In this document: in pieces, positions 27,827 through 38,800 of the stretch | How the letters are laid out: every line of letters starts with the position of its first letter | How positions within the stretch are numbered: position 1 is the stretch's first letter | Assembly (NCBI GenBank): GCA_036245805.1 | Contig: BTRK01000004.1 | Span: 33,961,541 to 34,025,540 of the forward strand | Origin: Pristionchus mayeri | Taxonomy: Eukaryota > Nematoda > Chromadorea > Rhabditida > Neodiplogasteridae | Direction of reading: 5' to 3' | Length of the DNA: 64,000 nt | Program-made: the position numbers and the translations under genes | The notes under the pieces: generated by a model | Database searches by the model: none | Seen by the model: the letters and a program-made list of their open reading frames with translations, nothing else | Told to the model about the DNA's origin: nothing

Positions 27827-28588
27827 CCCATATTGTGCTATGGCTTGAGCTCTGCTATTTCCTCGGGTATAGTCGCAAAAGTTTCGACTTCTGTGGCTGT
27901 AGCCGAGTCGTTACCGCTTGGCTCGCCTGTTCAATGGAGGTGCTGTTGAGGATATCCAAACGCATTCACACCACTATCTTCTCTATCCATACAATTCTCC
28001 CCTGATCCTCTAGCTCCTTCTTAGTTGTGTCTTTAGTTCTTTCTCAATCTCTTCCTCAACTGTTCCCCATATTGTGCTACGGCTTGAGCTCTGCTATTTC
28101 GTCGGGTATAGTCGCAAAAGATTCGACTTCTGTGACTGTAGCCGAGTCGTTACCGCTTGGCTCGCCTATTCAATGGAGGTGCTGTTGAGGATATCCAAAC
28201 GCATTCACACCACTATCTTCTCTATCCGTTCAATTCTCCCCTGATCCTCTAGCTCCTCCTTAGTCGTGTCTTTAGTTCTTTCTCAATCTCTTCCTCAATA
28301 ATTCCCCATATTGTGCTATGGCTTTTCTCAATCTCTTCCTCAACTGTTCCCCATATTGTGCTATGGCTTGAGCTCTGCTATTTCGTCGGGTATAGTCGCA
28401 AAAGATTCGACTTCTGTGACTGTAGCCGAGTCGTTACCGCTTGGCTCGCCTATTCAATGGAGGTGCTGTTGAGGATATCCAAACGCATTCACACCACTAT
28501 CTTCTCTATTCGTTCAATTCTCCCCTGATCCTCTAGCTCCTCCTTAGTCGTGTCTTTAGTTCTTTCTCAATCTCTTTCTCAATAGTTC
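27827..28588. repeat. Partial 762-bp copy of the mini-monomer HOR
   Basis: This stretch holds three full monomers and one mini-monomer (28,305-28,349), in the order seen at the left end of the 1,956-bp unit. It then jumps to TTTCTCAATAG at the end of 28,350-28,588 and directly joins copy 4. Its first monomer carries GTGGCTG, also seen near 25,264 and 25,981, so the piece looks like a recombinant between two local units. Confidence 0.8.
28305..28349. repeat. 45-bp mini-monomer 4
   Basis: It has the same junction and preceding CAATAATTCC. It lies in the 762-bp partial unit and is separated from mini-monomer 5 by 762 bp (three monomers plus 45). Confidence 0.93.
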
Positions 28589-30544
28589 CCCATATTGTGC
28601 TATGGCTTGAGCTCTGCTATTTCCTCGGGTATAGTCGCAAAAGTTTCGACTTCTGTGACTGTAGCCGAGTCGTTACCGCTTGGCTCGCCTGTTCAATGGA
28701 GGTGCTGTTGAGGATATCCAAACGCATTCACACCACTATCTTCTCTATCCATACAATTCTCCCCTGATCCTCTAGCTCCTTCTTAGTTGTGTCTTTAGTT
28801 CTTTCTCAATCTCTTCCTCAACTGTTCCCCATATTGTGCTATGGCTTGAGCTCTGCTATTTCGTCGGGTATAGTCGCAAAAGATTCGACTTCTGTGACTG
28901 TAGCCGAGTCGTTACCGCTTGGCTCGCCTATTCAATGGAGGTGCTGTTGAGGATATCCAAACGCATTCACACCACTATCTTCTCTATCCGTTCAATTCTC
29001 CCCTGATCCTCTAGCTCCTCCTTAGTCGTGTCTTTAGTTCTTTCTCAATCTCTTCCTCAATAATTCCCCATATTGTGCTATGGCTTTTCTCAATCTCTTC
29101 CTCAACTGTTCCCCATATTGTGCTATGGCTTGAGCTCTGCTATTTCCTCGGGTATAGTCGCAAAAGATTCGACTTCTGTGACTGTAGCCGAGTCGTTACC
29201 GCTTGGCTCGCCTATTCAATGGAGGTGCTGTTGAGGATATCCAAACGCATTCACACCACTATCTTCTCTATTCGTTCAATTCTCCCCTGATCCTCTAGCT
29301 CCTCCTTAGTCGTGTCTTTAGTTCTTTCTCAATCTCTTCCTCAACTATTCCCCATATTGTGCTATGGCTTGAGCTCTGCTATTTCCTCGGGTATAGTCGC
29401 AAAAGATTCGACTTCTGTGACTGTAGCCGAGTCGTTACCGCTTGGCTCGCCTATTCAATGGAGGTGCTGTTGAGGATATCCAAACGCATTCACACCACTA
29501 TCTTCTCTATTCGTTCAATTCTCCCCTGATCCTCTAGCTCCTCCTTAGTCGTGTCTTTAGTTCTTTCTCAATCTCTTTCTCAATAGTTCCCCATATTGTG
29601 CTATGGCTTGAGCTCTGCTATTTCCTCGGGTATAGTCGCAAAAGTTTCGACTTCTGTAACTGTAGGCGAGTCGTTACCGCTTGGCTCGCCTGTTCAATGG
29701 AGGTGCTGTTGAGGATATCCAAACGCATTCACACCACTATCTTCTCTATCCATTCAATTCTCCCCTGATCCTCTAGCTCCTCCTTAGTTGTGTCTTTAGT
29801 CTTTCTCAATCTCTCCCTGAATAGTTCCCCATATTGTGCTATGGCTTGAGCTCTGCTATTTCCTCGGGTATAGTCGCAAAAGTTTCGACTTCTGTGACTG
29901 TAGGCGAGTCGTTACCGCTTGGCTCGCCTGTTCAATGGAGGTGCTGTTGAGGATATCCAAACGCATTCACACCACTATCTTCTCTATCCGTTCAATTCTC
30001 CCCTGATCCTCTAGCTCCTCCTTAGTCGTGTCTTTAGTTCTTTCTCAATCTCTTCCTCAATAGTTCCCCATATTGTGCTATGGCTTGAGCTCTGCTATTT
30101 CCTCGGGTATAGTCGCAAAAGTTTCGACTTCTGTGACTGTAGGCTAGTCGTTACGGCTTGGCTCGCCTGTTCAATGGAGGTGCTGTTGAGGATATCCAAA
30201 CGCATTCACACCACTATCTTCTCTATCCGTTCAATTCTCCCCTGATCCTCTAGCTCCTCCTTAGTCGTGTCTTTAGTTCTTTCTCAATCTCTTCCTCAAT
30301 AGTTCCCCATATTGTGCTATGGCTTGAGCTCTGCTATTTCCTCGGGTATAGTCGCAAAAGATTCGACTTCTGTGACTGTAGCCGAGTCGTTACCGCTTGG
30401 CTCGCCTACTCAATGGAGGTGCTGTTGAGGATATCCAAACGCATTCACACCACTATCTTCTCTATCCGTTGAATTCTCCCCTGATCCTCTAGCTCCTCCT
30501 TAGTCGTGTCTTTAGTTCTTTCTCAATCTCTTCCTCAATAGTTC
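28589..30544. repeat. 1,956-bp HOR unit, copy 4
   Basis: The unit matches copy 3 at an offset of 7,976 bp, with the mini-monomer at 29,067 and the GAGCTTTGC monomer following at 30,545. It differs in the monomer after the mini-monomer (29,112), which has TTTCCTCGGG and CTATTCGTTC instead of TTTCGTCGGG and CTATCCGTTC. There is also a single GTTGAATTC change near 30,470. Confidence 0.88.
29067..29111. repeat. 45-bp mini-monomer 5
   Basis: It has the same junction and preceding CAATAATTCC, inside the fourth 1,956-bp unit. The following monomer carries TTTCCTCGGG rather than the TTTCGTCGGG that follows the other four. Confidence 0.93.
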
Positions 30545-33411
30545 CCCATATTGTGCTATGGCTTGAGCTTTGCTATTTCCTCGGGTATAGCCGCAAAAGT
30601 TTCGACTTCTGTGACTGTAGCCGAGTCGTTACCGCTTGGCTCGCTTGTTCAATGGAGGTGCTGTTGAGGATATCCAAACGCATTCACACCACTATCTTCT
30701 CTATCCGTTCAATTCTCCCCTGATCCTCTAGCTCCTCCTTAGTCGTGTCTTTAGTTCTTTCTCAATCTCTTCCTCAATAGTTCCCCATATTGTGCTATGG
30801 CTTGAGCTCTGCTATTTCCTCGGGTATAGTCGCAAAAGTTTCGACTTCTGTGACTGTAGGCGAGTCGTTACCGCTTGGCTCGCCTGTTCAATGGAGGTGC
30901 TGTTGAGGATATCCAAACGCATTCACACCACTATCTTCTCTATCCATTCAATTCTCCCCTGATCCTCTAGCTCCTCCTTAGTTGTGTCTTTAGTCTTTCT
31001 CAATCTCTCCCTGAATAGTTCCCCATATTGTGCTATGGCTTGAGCTCTGCTATTTCCTCGGGTATAGTCGCAAAAGTTTCGACTTCTGTGACTGTAGGCG
31101 AGTCGTTACCGCTTGGCTCGCCTGTTCAATGGAGGTGCTGTTGAGGATATCCAAACGCATTCACACCACTATCTTCTCTATCCGTTCAATTCTCCCCTGA
31201 TCCTCTAGCTCCTCCTTAGTCGTGTCTTTAGTTCTTTCTCAATCTCTTCCTCAATAGTTCCCCATATTGTGCTATGGCTTGAGCTCTGCTATTTCCTCGG
31301 GTATAGTCGCAAAAGTTTCGACTTCTGTGACTGTAGGCTAGTCGTTACGGCTTGGCTCGCCTGTTCAATGGAGGTGCTGTTGAGGATATCCAAACGCATT
31401 CACACCACTATCTTCTCTATCCATTCAATTCTCCCCTGATCCTCTAGCTCCTTCTTAGTTGTGTCTTTAGTTCTTTCTCAATCTCTTCCTCAACTGTTCC
31501 CCATATTGTGCTATGGCTTGAGCTCTGCTATTTCGTCGGGTATAGTAGCAAAAGATTCGACTTCTGTGACTGTAGCCGAGTCGTTACCGCTTGGCTCGCC
31601 TATTCAATGGAGGTGCTGTTGAGGATATCCAAACGCATTCACACCACTATCTTCTCTATCCGTTCAATTCTCCCCTGATCCTCTAGCTCCTCCTTAGTCG
31701 TGTCTTTAGTTCTTTCTCAATCTCTTCCTCAATAGTTCCCCATATTGTGCTATGGCTTGAGCTCTGCTATTTCCTCGGGTATAGTCGCAAAAGTTTCGAC
31801 TTCTGTGACTGTAGGCGAGTCGTTACCGCTTGGCTCGCCTGTTCAATGGAGGTGCTGTTAAGGATATCCAAACGCATTCACACCACTATCTTCTCTATCC
31901 ATTCAATTCTCCCCTGATCCTCTAGCTCCTTCTTAGTTGTGTCTTTAGTTCTTTCTCAATCTCTTCCTCAACTGTTCCCCATATTGTGCTATGGCTTGAG
32001 CTCTGCTATTTCGTCGGGTATAGTCGCAAAAGTTTCGACTTCTGTGACTGTAGGCTAGTCGTTACGGCTTGGCTCGCCTGTTCAATGGAGGTGCTGTTGA
32101 GGATATCCAAACGCATTCACACCACTATCTTCTCTATCCATTCAATTCTCCCCTGATCCTCTAGCTCCTTCTTAGTTGTGTCTTTAGTTCTTTCTCAATC
32201 TCTTCCTCAACTGTTCCCCATATTGTGCTATGGCTTGAGCTCTGCTATTTCGTCGGGTATAGTAGCAAAAGATTCGACTTCTGTGACTGTAGCCGAGTCG
32301 TTACCGCTTGGCTCGCCTATTCAATGGAGGTGCTGTTGAGGATATCCAAACCCATTCACACCACTATCTTCTCTATCCGTTCAATTCTCCCCTGATCCTC
32401 TAGCTCCTCCTTAGTCGTGTCTTTAGTTCTTTCTCAATCTCTTCCTCAACTGTTCCCCATATTGTGCTATGGCTTGAGCTCTGCTATTTCGTCGGGTATA
32501 GTCGCAAAAGTTTCGACTTCTGTGACTGTAGGCTAGTCGTTACGGCTTGGCTCGCCTGTTCAATGGAGGTGCTGTTGAGGATATCCAAACGCATTCACAC
32601 CACTATCTTCTCTATCCATTCAATTCTCCCCTGATCCTCTAGCTCCTTCTTAGTTGTGTCTTTAGTTCTTTCTCAATCTCTTCCTCAACTGTTCCCCATA
32701 TTGTGCTATGGCTTGAGCTCTGCTATTTCGTCGGGTATAGTAGCAAAAGATTCGACTTCTGTGACTGTAGCCGAGTCGTTACCGCTTGGCTCGCCTATTC
32801 AATGGAGGTGCTGTTGAGGATATCCAAACCCATTCACACCACTATCTTCTCTATCCGTTCAATTCTCCCCTGATCCTCTAGCTCCTCCTTAGTCGTGTCT
32901 TTAGTTCTTTCTCAATCTCTTCCTCAATAGTTCCCCATATTGTGCTATGGCTTGAGCTCTGCTATTTCCTCGGGTATAGTCGCAAAAGTTTCGACTTCTG
33001 TGACTGTAGGCGAGTCGTTACCGCTTGGCTCGCCTGTTCAATGGAGGTGCTGTTAAGGATATCCAAACGCATTCACACCACTATCTTCTCTATCCATTCA
33101 ATTCTCCCCTGATCCTCTAGCTCCTTCTTAGTTGTGTCTTTAGTTCTTTCTCAATCTCTTCCTCAACTGTTCCCCATATTGTGCTATGGCTTGAGCTCTG
33201 CTATTTCGTCGGGTATAGTCGCAAAAGATTCGACTTCTGTGACTGTAGCCGAGTCGTTACCGCTTGGCTCGCCTATTCAATGGAGGTGCTGTTGAGGATA
33301 TCCAAACGCATTCACACCACTATCTTCTCTATCCGTTCAATTCTCCCCTGATCCTCTAGCTCCTCCTTAGTCGTGTCTTTAGTTCTTTCTCAATCTCTTC
33401 CTCAATAGTTC

Positions 33412-33654
33412 CCCATATTGTGCTATGGCTTGAGCTCTGCTATTTCCTCGGGTATAGTCGCAAAAGTTTCGACTTCTGTGACTGTAGGCTAGCTAGTCGT
33501 TACGGCTTGGCTCGCCTGTTCAATGGAGGTGCTGTTGAGGATATCCAAACTCATTCACACTACTATCTTCTCTATCCGTTCAATTCTCCCCTGATCCTCT
33601 CGCTCCTAATTAGTTGTGTCTTTAGTTCTTTCTCAATCTCTTCCTGAATAGTTC
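33412..33654. repeat. 243-bp monomer with 4-bp tandem insertion
   Basis: At 33,487 the sequence reads GGCTAGCTAGTCG where related copies read GGCTAGTCG. The insertion is a duplication of the four bases CTAG (equivalently TAGC or AGCT). The added length makes this and its sister the longest monomers in the window. Confidence 0.92.
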
Positions 33655-34132
33655 CCCATATTGTGCTATGGCTTGAGCTCTGCTATTTCCTCGGGTATAG
33701 TCGCAAAAGTTTCGACTTCTGTGACTGTAGGCGAGTCGTAACCGCTTGGCTCGCATGTTCAATGGAGGTGCTGTTGAGGATATCCAAACTCATTCACACT
33801 ACTATCTTCTCTATCCGTTCAATTCTCCCCTGATCCTCTCGCTCCTAATTAGTTGTGTCTTTAGTTCTTTCTCAATCTCTTCCTGAATAGTTCCCCATAT
33901 TGTGCTATGGCTTGAGCTCTGCTATTTCGTCGGGTATAGTCGCAAAAGATTCGACTTCTGTGACTGTAGCCGAGTCGTTACCGCTTGGCTCGCCTATTCA
34001 ATGGAGGTGCTGTTGAGGATATCCAAACGCATTCACACCACTATCTTCTCTATCCGTTCAATTCTCCCCTGATCCTCTAGCTCCTCCTTAGTCGTGTCTT
34101 TAGTTCTTTCTCAATCTCTTCCTCAATAGTTC

Positions 34133-34375
34133 CCCATATTGTGCTATGGCTTGAGCTCTGCTATTTCCTCGGGTATAGTCGCAAAAGTTTCGACTTCTGT
34201 GACTGTAGGCTAGCTAGTCGTTACGGCTTGGCTCGCCTGTTCAATGGAGGTGCTGTTGAGGATATCCAAACGCATTCACACCACTATCTTCTCTATCCGT
34301 TCAATTCTCCCCTGATCCTCTAGCTCCTCCTTAGTCGTGTCTTTAGTTCTTTCTCAATCTCTTCCTCAATAGTTC
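34133..34375. repeat. 243-bp monomer with the same 4-bp insertion (sister copy)
   Basis: The same GGCTAGCTAGTCG occurs at 34,208, exactly 721 bp (3 x 239 + 4) after the first. The copy ends TAGCTCCTCCTTAG, where the sister ends CGCTCCTAATTAG, so the two have recombined with different partners downstream. Confidence 0.92.
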
Positions 34376-35807
34376 CCCATATTGTGCTATGGCTTGAGCT
34401 CTGCTATTTCCTCGGGTATAGCCGCAAAAGTTTCGACTTCTGTGACTGTAGCCGAGTCGTTACCGCTTGGCTCGCCTGTTCAATGGAGGTGCTGTTGAAG
34501 ATATCCAAACTCATTTACTACTATCTTCTCTATCCGTTCAATTCTCCCCTGATCCTCTCGCTCCTAATTAGTTGTGTCTTTAGTTCTTTCTCAATCTCTT
34601 CCTGAATAGTTCCCCATATTGTGCTATGGCTTGAGCTCTGCTATTTCCTCGGGTATAGTCGCAAAAGTTTCGACTTCTGTGACTGTAGGCGAGTCGTTAC
34701 CGCTTGGCTCGCCTGTTCAATGGAGGTGCTGTTGAGGATATCCAAACGCATTCACACCACTATCTTCTCTATCCATTCAATTCTCTCCTGATCCTCTAGC
34801 TCCTTCTTAGTTGTGTCTTTAGTTCTTTCTCAATCTCTTCCTCAACTGTTCCCCATATTGTGCTATGGCTTGAGCTCTGCTATTTCCTCGGGTATAGTCG
34901 CAAAAGTTTCGACTTCTGTGACTGTAGCCGAGTCGTTACCGCTTGGCTCGCCTATTCAATGGAGGTGCTGTTGAGGATATCCAAACGCATTCACACCACT
35001 ATCTTCTCTATCCATTCAATTCTCTCCTGATCCTCTAGCTCCTCCTTAGTCGTGTCTTTAGTTCTTTCTCAATCTCTTCCTCAATAGTTCCCCATATTGT
35101 GCTATGGCTTGAGCTCTGCTATTTCCTCGGGTATAGTCGCAAAAGATTCGACTTCTGTGACTGTAGCCGAGTCGTTACCGCTTGGCTCGCCTATTCAATG
35201 GAGGTGCTGTTGAGGATATCCAAACGCATTCACACCACTATCTTCTCTATCCATTCAATTCTCTCCTGATCCTCTAGCTCCTCCTTAGTCGTGTCTTTAG
35301 TTCTTTCTCAATCTCTTCCTCAATAGTTCCCCATATTGTGCTATGGCTTGAGCTCTGCTATTTCCTCGGGTATAGTCGCAAAAGTTTCGACTTCTGTGAC
35401 TGTAGGCTAGTCGTTACGGCTTCGCTCGCCTGTTCAATGGAGGTGCTGTTGAGGATATCCAAACGCATTCACACCACTATCTTCTCTATCCGTTCAATTC
35501 TCCCCTGATCCTCTAGCTCCTCCTTAGTCGTGTCTTTAGTTCTTTCTCAATCTCTTCCTCAATAGTTCCCCATATTGTGCTATGGCTTGAGCTCTGCTAT
35601 TTCGTCGGGTATAGTCGCAAAAGATTCGACTTCTGTGACTGTAGGCGAGTCGTTACCGCTTGGCTCGCCTGTTCAATGGAGGTGCTGTTGAGGATATCCA
35701 AACGCATTCACACCACTATCTTCTCTATCCATTCAATTCTCCCCTGATCCTCTAGCTCCTTCTTAGTTGTGTCTTTAGTTCTTTCTCAATCTCTTCCTGA
35801 ATAGTTC

Positions 35808-38800
35808 CCCATATTGTGCTATGGCTTGAGCTCTGCTATTTCCTCGGGTATAGTCGCAAAAGTTTCGACTTCTGTGACTGTAGGCTAGTCGTTACGGCTT
35901 CGCTCGCCTGTTCAATGGAGGTGCTGTTGAGGATATCCAAACGCATTCACACCACTATCTTCTCTATCCGTTCAATTCTCCCCTGATCCTCTAGCTCCTC
36001 CTTAGTCGTGTCTTTAGTTCTTTCTCAATCTCTTCCTCAATAGTTCCCCATATTGTGCTATGGCTTGAGCTCTGCTATTTCGTCGGGTATAGTCGCAAAA
36101 GATTCGACTTCTGTGACTGTAGGCGAGTCGTTACCGCTTGGCTCGCCTGTTCAATGGAGGTGCTGTTGAGGATATCCAAACGCATTCACACCACTATCTT
36201 CTCTATCCATTCAATTCTCCCCTGATCCTCTAGCTCCTTCTTAGTTGTGTCTTTAGTTCTTTCTCAATCTCTTCCTGAATAGTTCCCCATATTGTGCTAT
36301 GGCTTGAGCTCTGCTATTTCCTCGGGTATAGTCGCAAAAGTTTCGACTTCTGTGACTGTAGGCGAGTCGTTACCGCTTGGCTCGCCTGTTCAATGGAGGT
36401 GCTGTTGAGGATATCCAAACGCATTCACACCACTATCTTCTCTATCCATTCAATTCTCTCCTGATCCTCTAGCTCCTTCTTAGTTGTGTCTTTAGTTCTT
36501 TCTCAATCTCTTCCTCAACTGTTCCCCATATTGTGCTATGGCTTGAGCTCTGCTATTTCGTCGGGTATAGTCGCAAAAGATTCGACTTCTGTGACTGTAG
36601 CCGAGTCGTTACCGCTTGGCTCGCCTATTCAATGGAGGTGCTGTTGACGATATCCAAACGCATTCACACCACTATCTTCTCTATCCGTTCAATTCTCCCC
36701 TGATCCTCTAGCTCCTCCTTAGTCGTGTCTTTAGTTCTTTCTCAATCTCTTCCTCAATAGTTCCCCATATTGTGCTATGGCTTGAGCTCTGCTATTTCCT
36801 CGGGTATAGCCGCAAAAGTTTCGACTTCTGTGACTGTAGCCGAGTCGTTACGGCTTGGCTCGCCTGTTCAATGGAGGTGCTGTTGAGGATATCCAAACGC
36901 ATTCACACCACTATCTTCTCTATCCGTTCAATTCTCCCCTGATCCTCTAGCTCCTCCTTAGTCGTGTCTTTAGTTCTTTCTCAATCTCTTCCTCAATAGT
37001 TCCCCATATTGTGCTATGGCTTGAGCTCTGCTATTTCCTCGGGTATAGTCGCAAAAGTTTCGACTTCTGTAACTGTAGGCGAGTCGTAACCGCTTGGCTC
37101 GCCTGTTCAATGGAGGTGCTGTTGAGGATATCCAAACGCATTCACACCACTATCTTCTCTATCCGTTCAATTCTCCCCTGATCCTCTAGCTCCTCCTTAG
37201 TCGTGTCTTTAGTCCTTTCTCAATCTCTTCCTCAATAGTTCCCCATATTGTGCTATGGCTTGAGCTCTGCTATTTCCTGGGGTATAGTCGCAAAAGTTTC
37301 GACTTCTGTGACTGTAGGCTAGTCGTTACGGCTTGGCTCGCCTGTTCAATGGAGGTGCTGTTGAGGATATCCAAACGCATTCACACCACTATCTTCTCTA
37401 TCCGTTCAATTCTCCCCTGATCCTCTAGCTCCTCCTTAGTCGTGTCTTTAGTTCTTTCTCAATCTCTTCCTCAATAGTTCCCCATATTGTGCTATGGCTT
37501 GAGCTCTGCCATTTCCTCGGGTATAGTCGCAAAAGTTTCGACTTCTGTAACTGTAGGCGAGTCGTTACCGCTTGGCTCGCCTGTTCAATGGAGGTGCTGT
37601 TGAGGATATCCAAACGCATTCACACCACTATCTTCTCTATCCGTTCAATTCTCCCCTGATCCTCTAGCTCCTCCTTAGTCGTGTCTTTAGTTCTTTCTCA
37701 ATCTCTTCCTCAATAGTTCCCCATATTGTGCTATGGCTTGAGCTCTGCTATTTCGTCGGGTATAGTCGCAAAAGATTCGACTTCTGTGACTGTAGCCGAG
37801 TCGTTACGGCTTGGCTCGCCTGTTCAATGGAGGTGCTGTTGAGGATATCCAAACGCATTCACACCACTATCTTCTCTATCCGTTCAATTCTCCCCTGATC
37901 CTCTAGCTCCTCCTTAGTCGCGTCTTTAGTTCTTTCTCAATCTCTTCCTCAATAGTTTACCATATTGTGCTATGGCTTGAGCTCTGCTATTTCCTCGGGT
38001 ATAGTCGCAAAAGTTTCGACTTCTGTGACTGTAGCCGAGTCGTTATCGCTTGGCTCGCCTGTTCAATGGAGGTCCTGTTGAGGATATCCAAACGCATTCA
38101 CACCACTATCTTCTCTATCCGTTCAATTCTCCCCTGATCCTCTAGCTCCTTCTTAGTTGTGTCTTTAGTTCTTTCTCAATCTCTTCCTCAACTATTCCCC
38201 ATATTGTGCTATGGCTTGAGCTCTGCTATTTCCTCGGGTATAGTCGCAAAAGATTCGACTTCTGTGACTGTAGCCGAGTCGTTACCGCTTGGCTCGCCTA
38301 TTCAATGGAGGTGCTGTTGAGGATATCCAAACGCATTCACACCACTATCTTCTCTATCCATTCAATTCTCTCCTGATCCTCTAGCTCCTCCTTAGTCGTG
38401 TCTTTAGTTCTTTCTCAATCTCTTCCTCAATAGTTCCCCATATTGTGCTATGGCTTGAGCTCTGCTATTTCCTCGGGTATAGTCGCAAAAGATTCGACTT
38501 CTGTGACTGTAGCCGAGTCGTTACCGCTTGGCTCGCCTATTCAATGGAGGTGCTGTTGAGGATATCCAAACGCATTCACACCACTATCTTCTCTATCCAT
38601 TCAATTCTCTCCTGATCCTCTAGCTCCTCCTTAGTCGTGTCTTTAGTTCTTTCTCAATCTCTTCCTCAATAGTTCCCCATATTGTGCTATGGCTTGAGCT
38701 CTGCTATTTCCTCGGGTATAGTCGCAAAAGTTTCGACTTCTGTGACTGTAGGCTAGTCGTTACGGCTTCGCTCGCCTGTTCAATGGAGGTGCTGTTGAGG

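Larger units (their letters stand above)
14072..31499. repeat. Array block C: 1,956-bp HOR domain (72 monomers plus five 45-bp mini-monomers)
   Basis: This block is defined by a HOR of eight monomers and one 45-bp mini-monomer. Its lengths close exactly as 72 x 239 + 5 x 45 - 5, the -5 being five monomers that lack one T at TTTAGTCTTTC (near 15,282, 17,238, 21,823, 29,799 and 30,993). Between the HOR copies lie stretches with other local duplications (18,462-19,656 with 23,525-24,719; 23,764-25,197 with 26,154-27,587). Copies carrying GAGCTTTGC, TAGCCGC and CGCTTGTTC at 17,984, 22,569 and 30,545 each follow directly after a 1,956-bp unit. Confidence 0.9.
31500..34612. repeat. Array block D: dimers and indel-bearing monomers (13 monomers)
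   Basis: The block contains TAGTAGC in place of TAGTCGC (31,545, 32,262 and 32,739 regions), AAACCCATT, CTCGCTCCTAATTAG and AAACTCATT variants. These are confined or nearly confined here. Bases 31,978-32,455 and 32,456-32,933 are a 478-bp dimer in tandem. The monomer at 34,376-34,612 is 237 bp because two bases are missing at CTCATTTACTACT. Confidence 0.87.
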
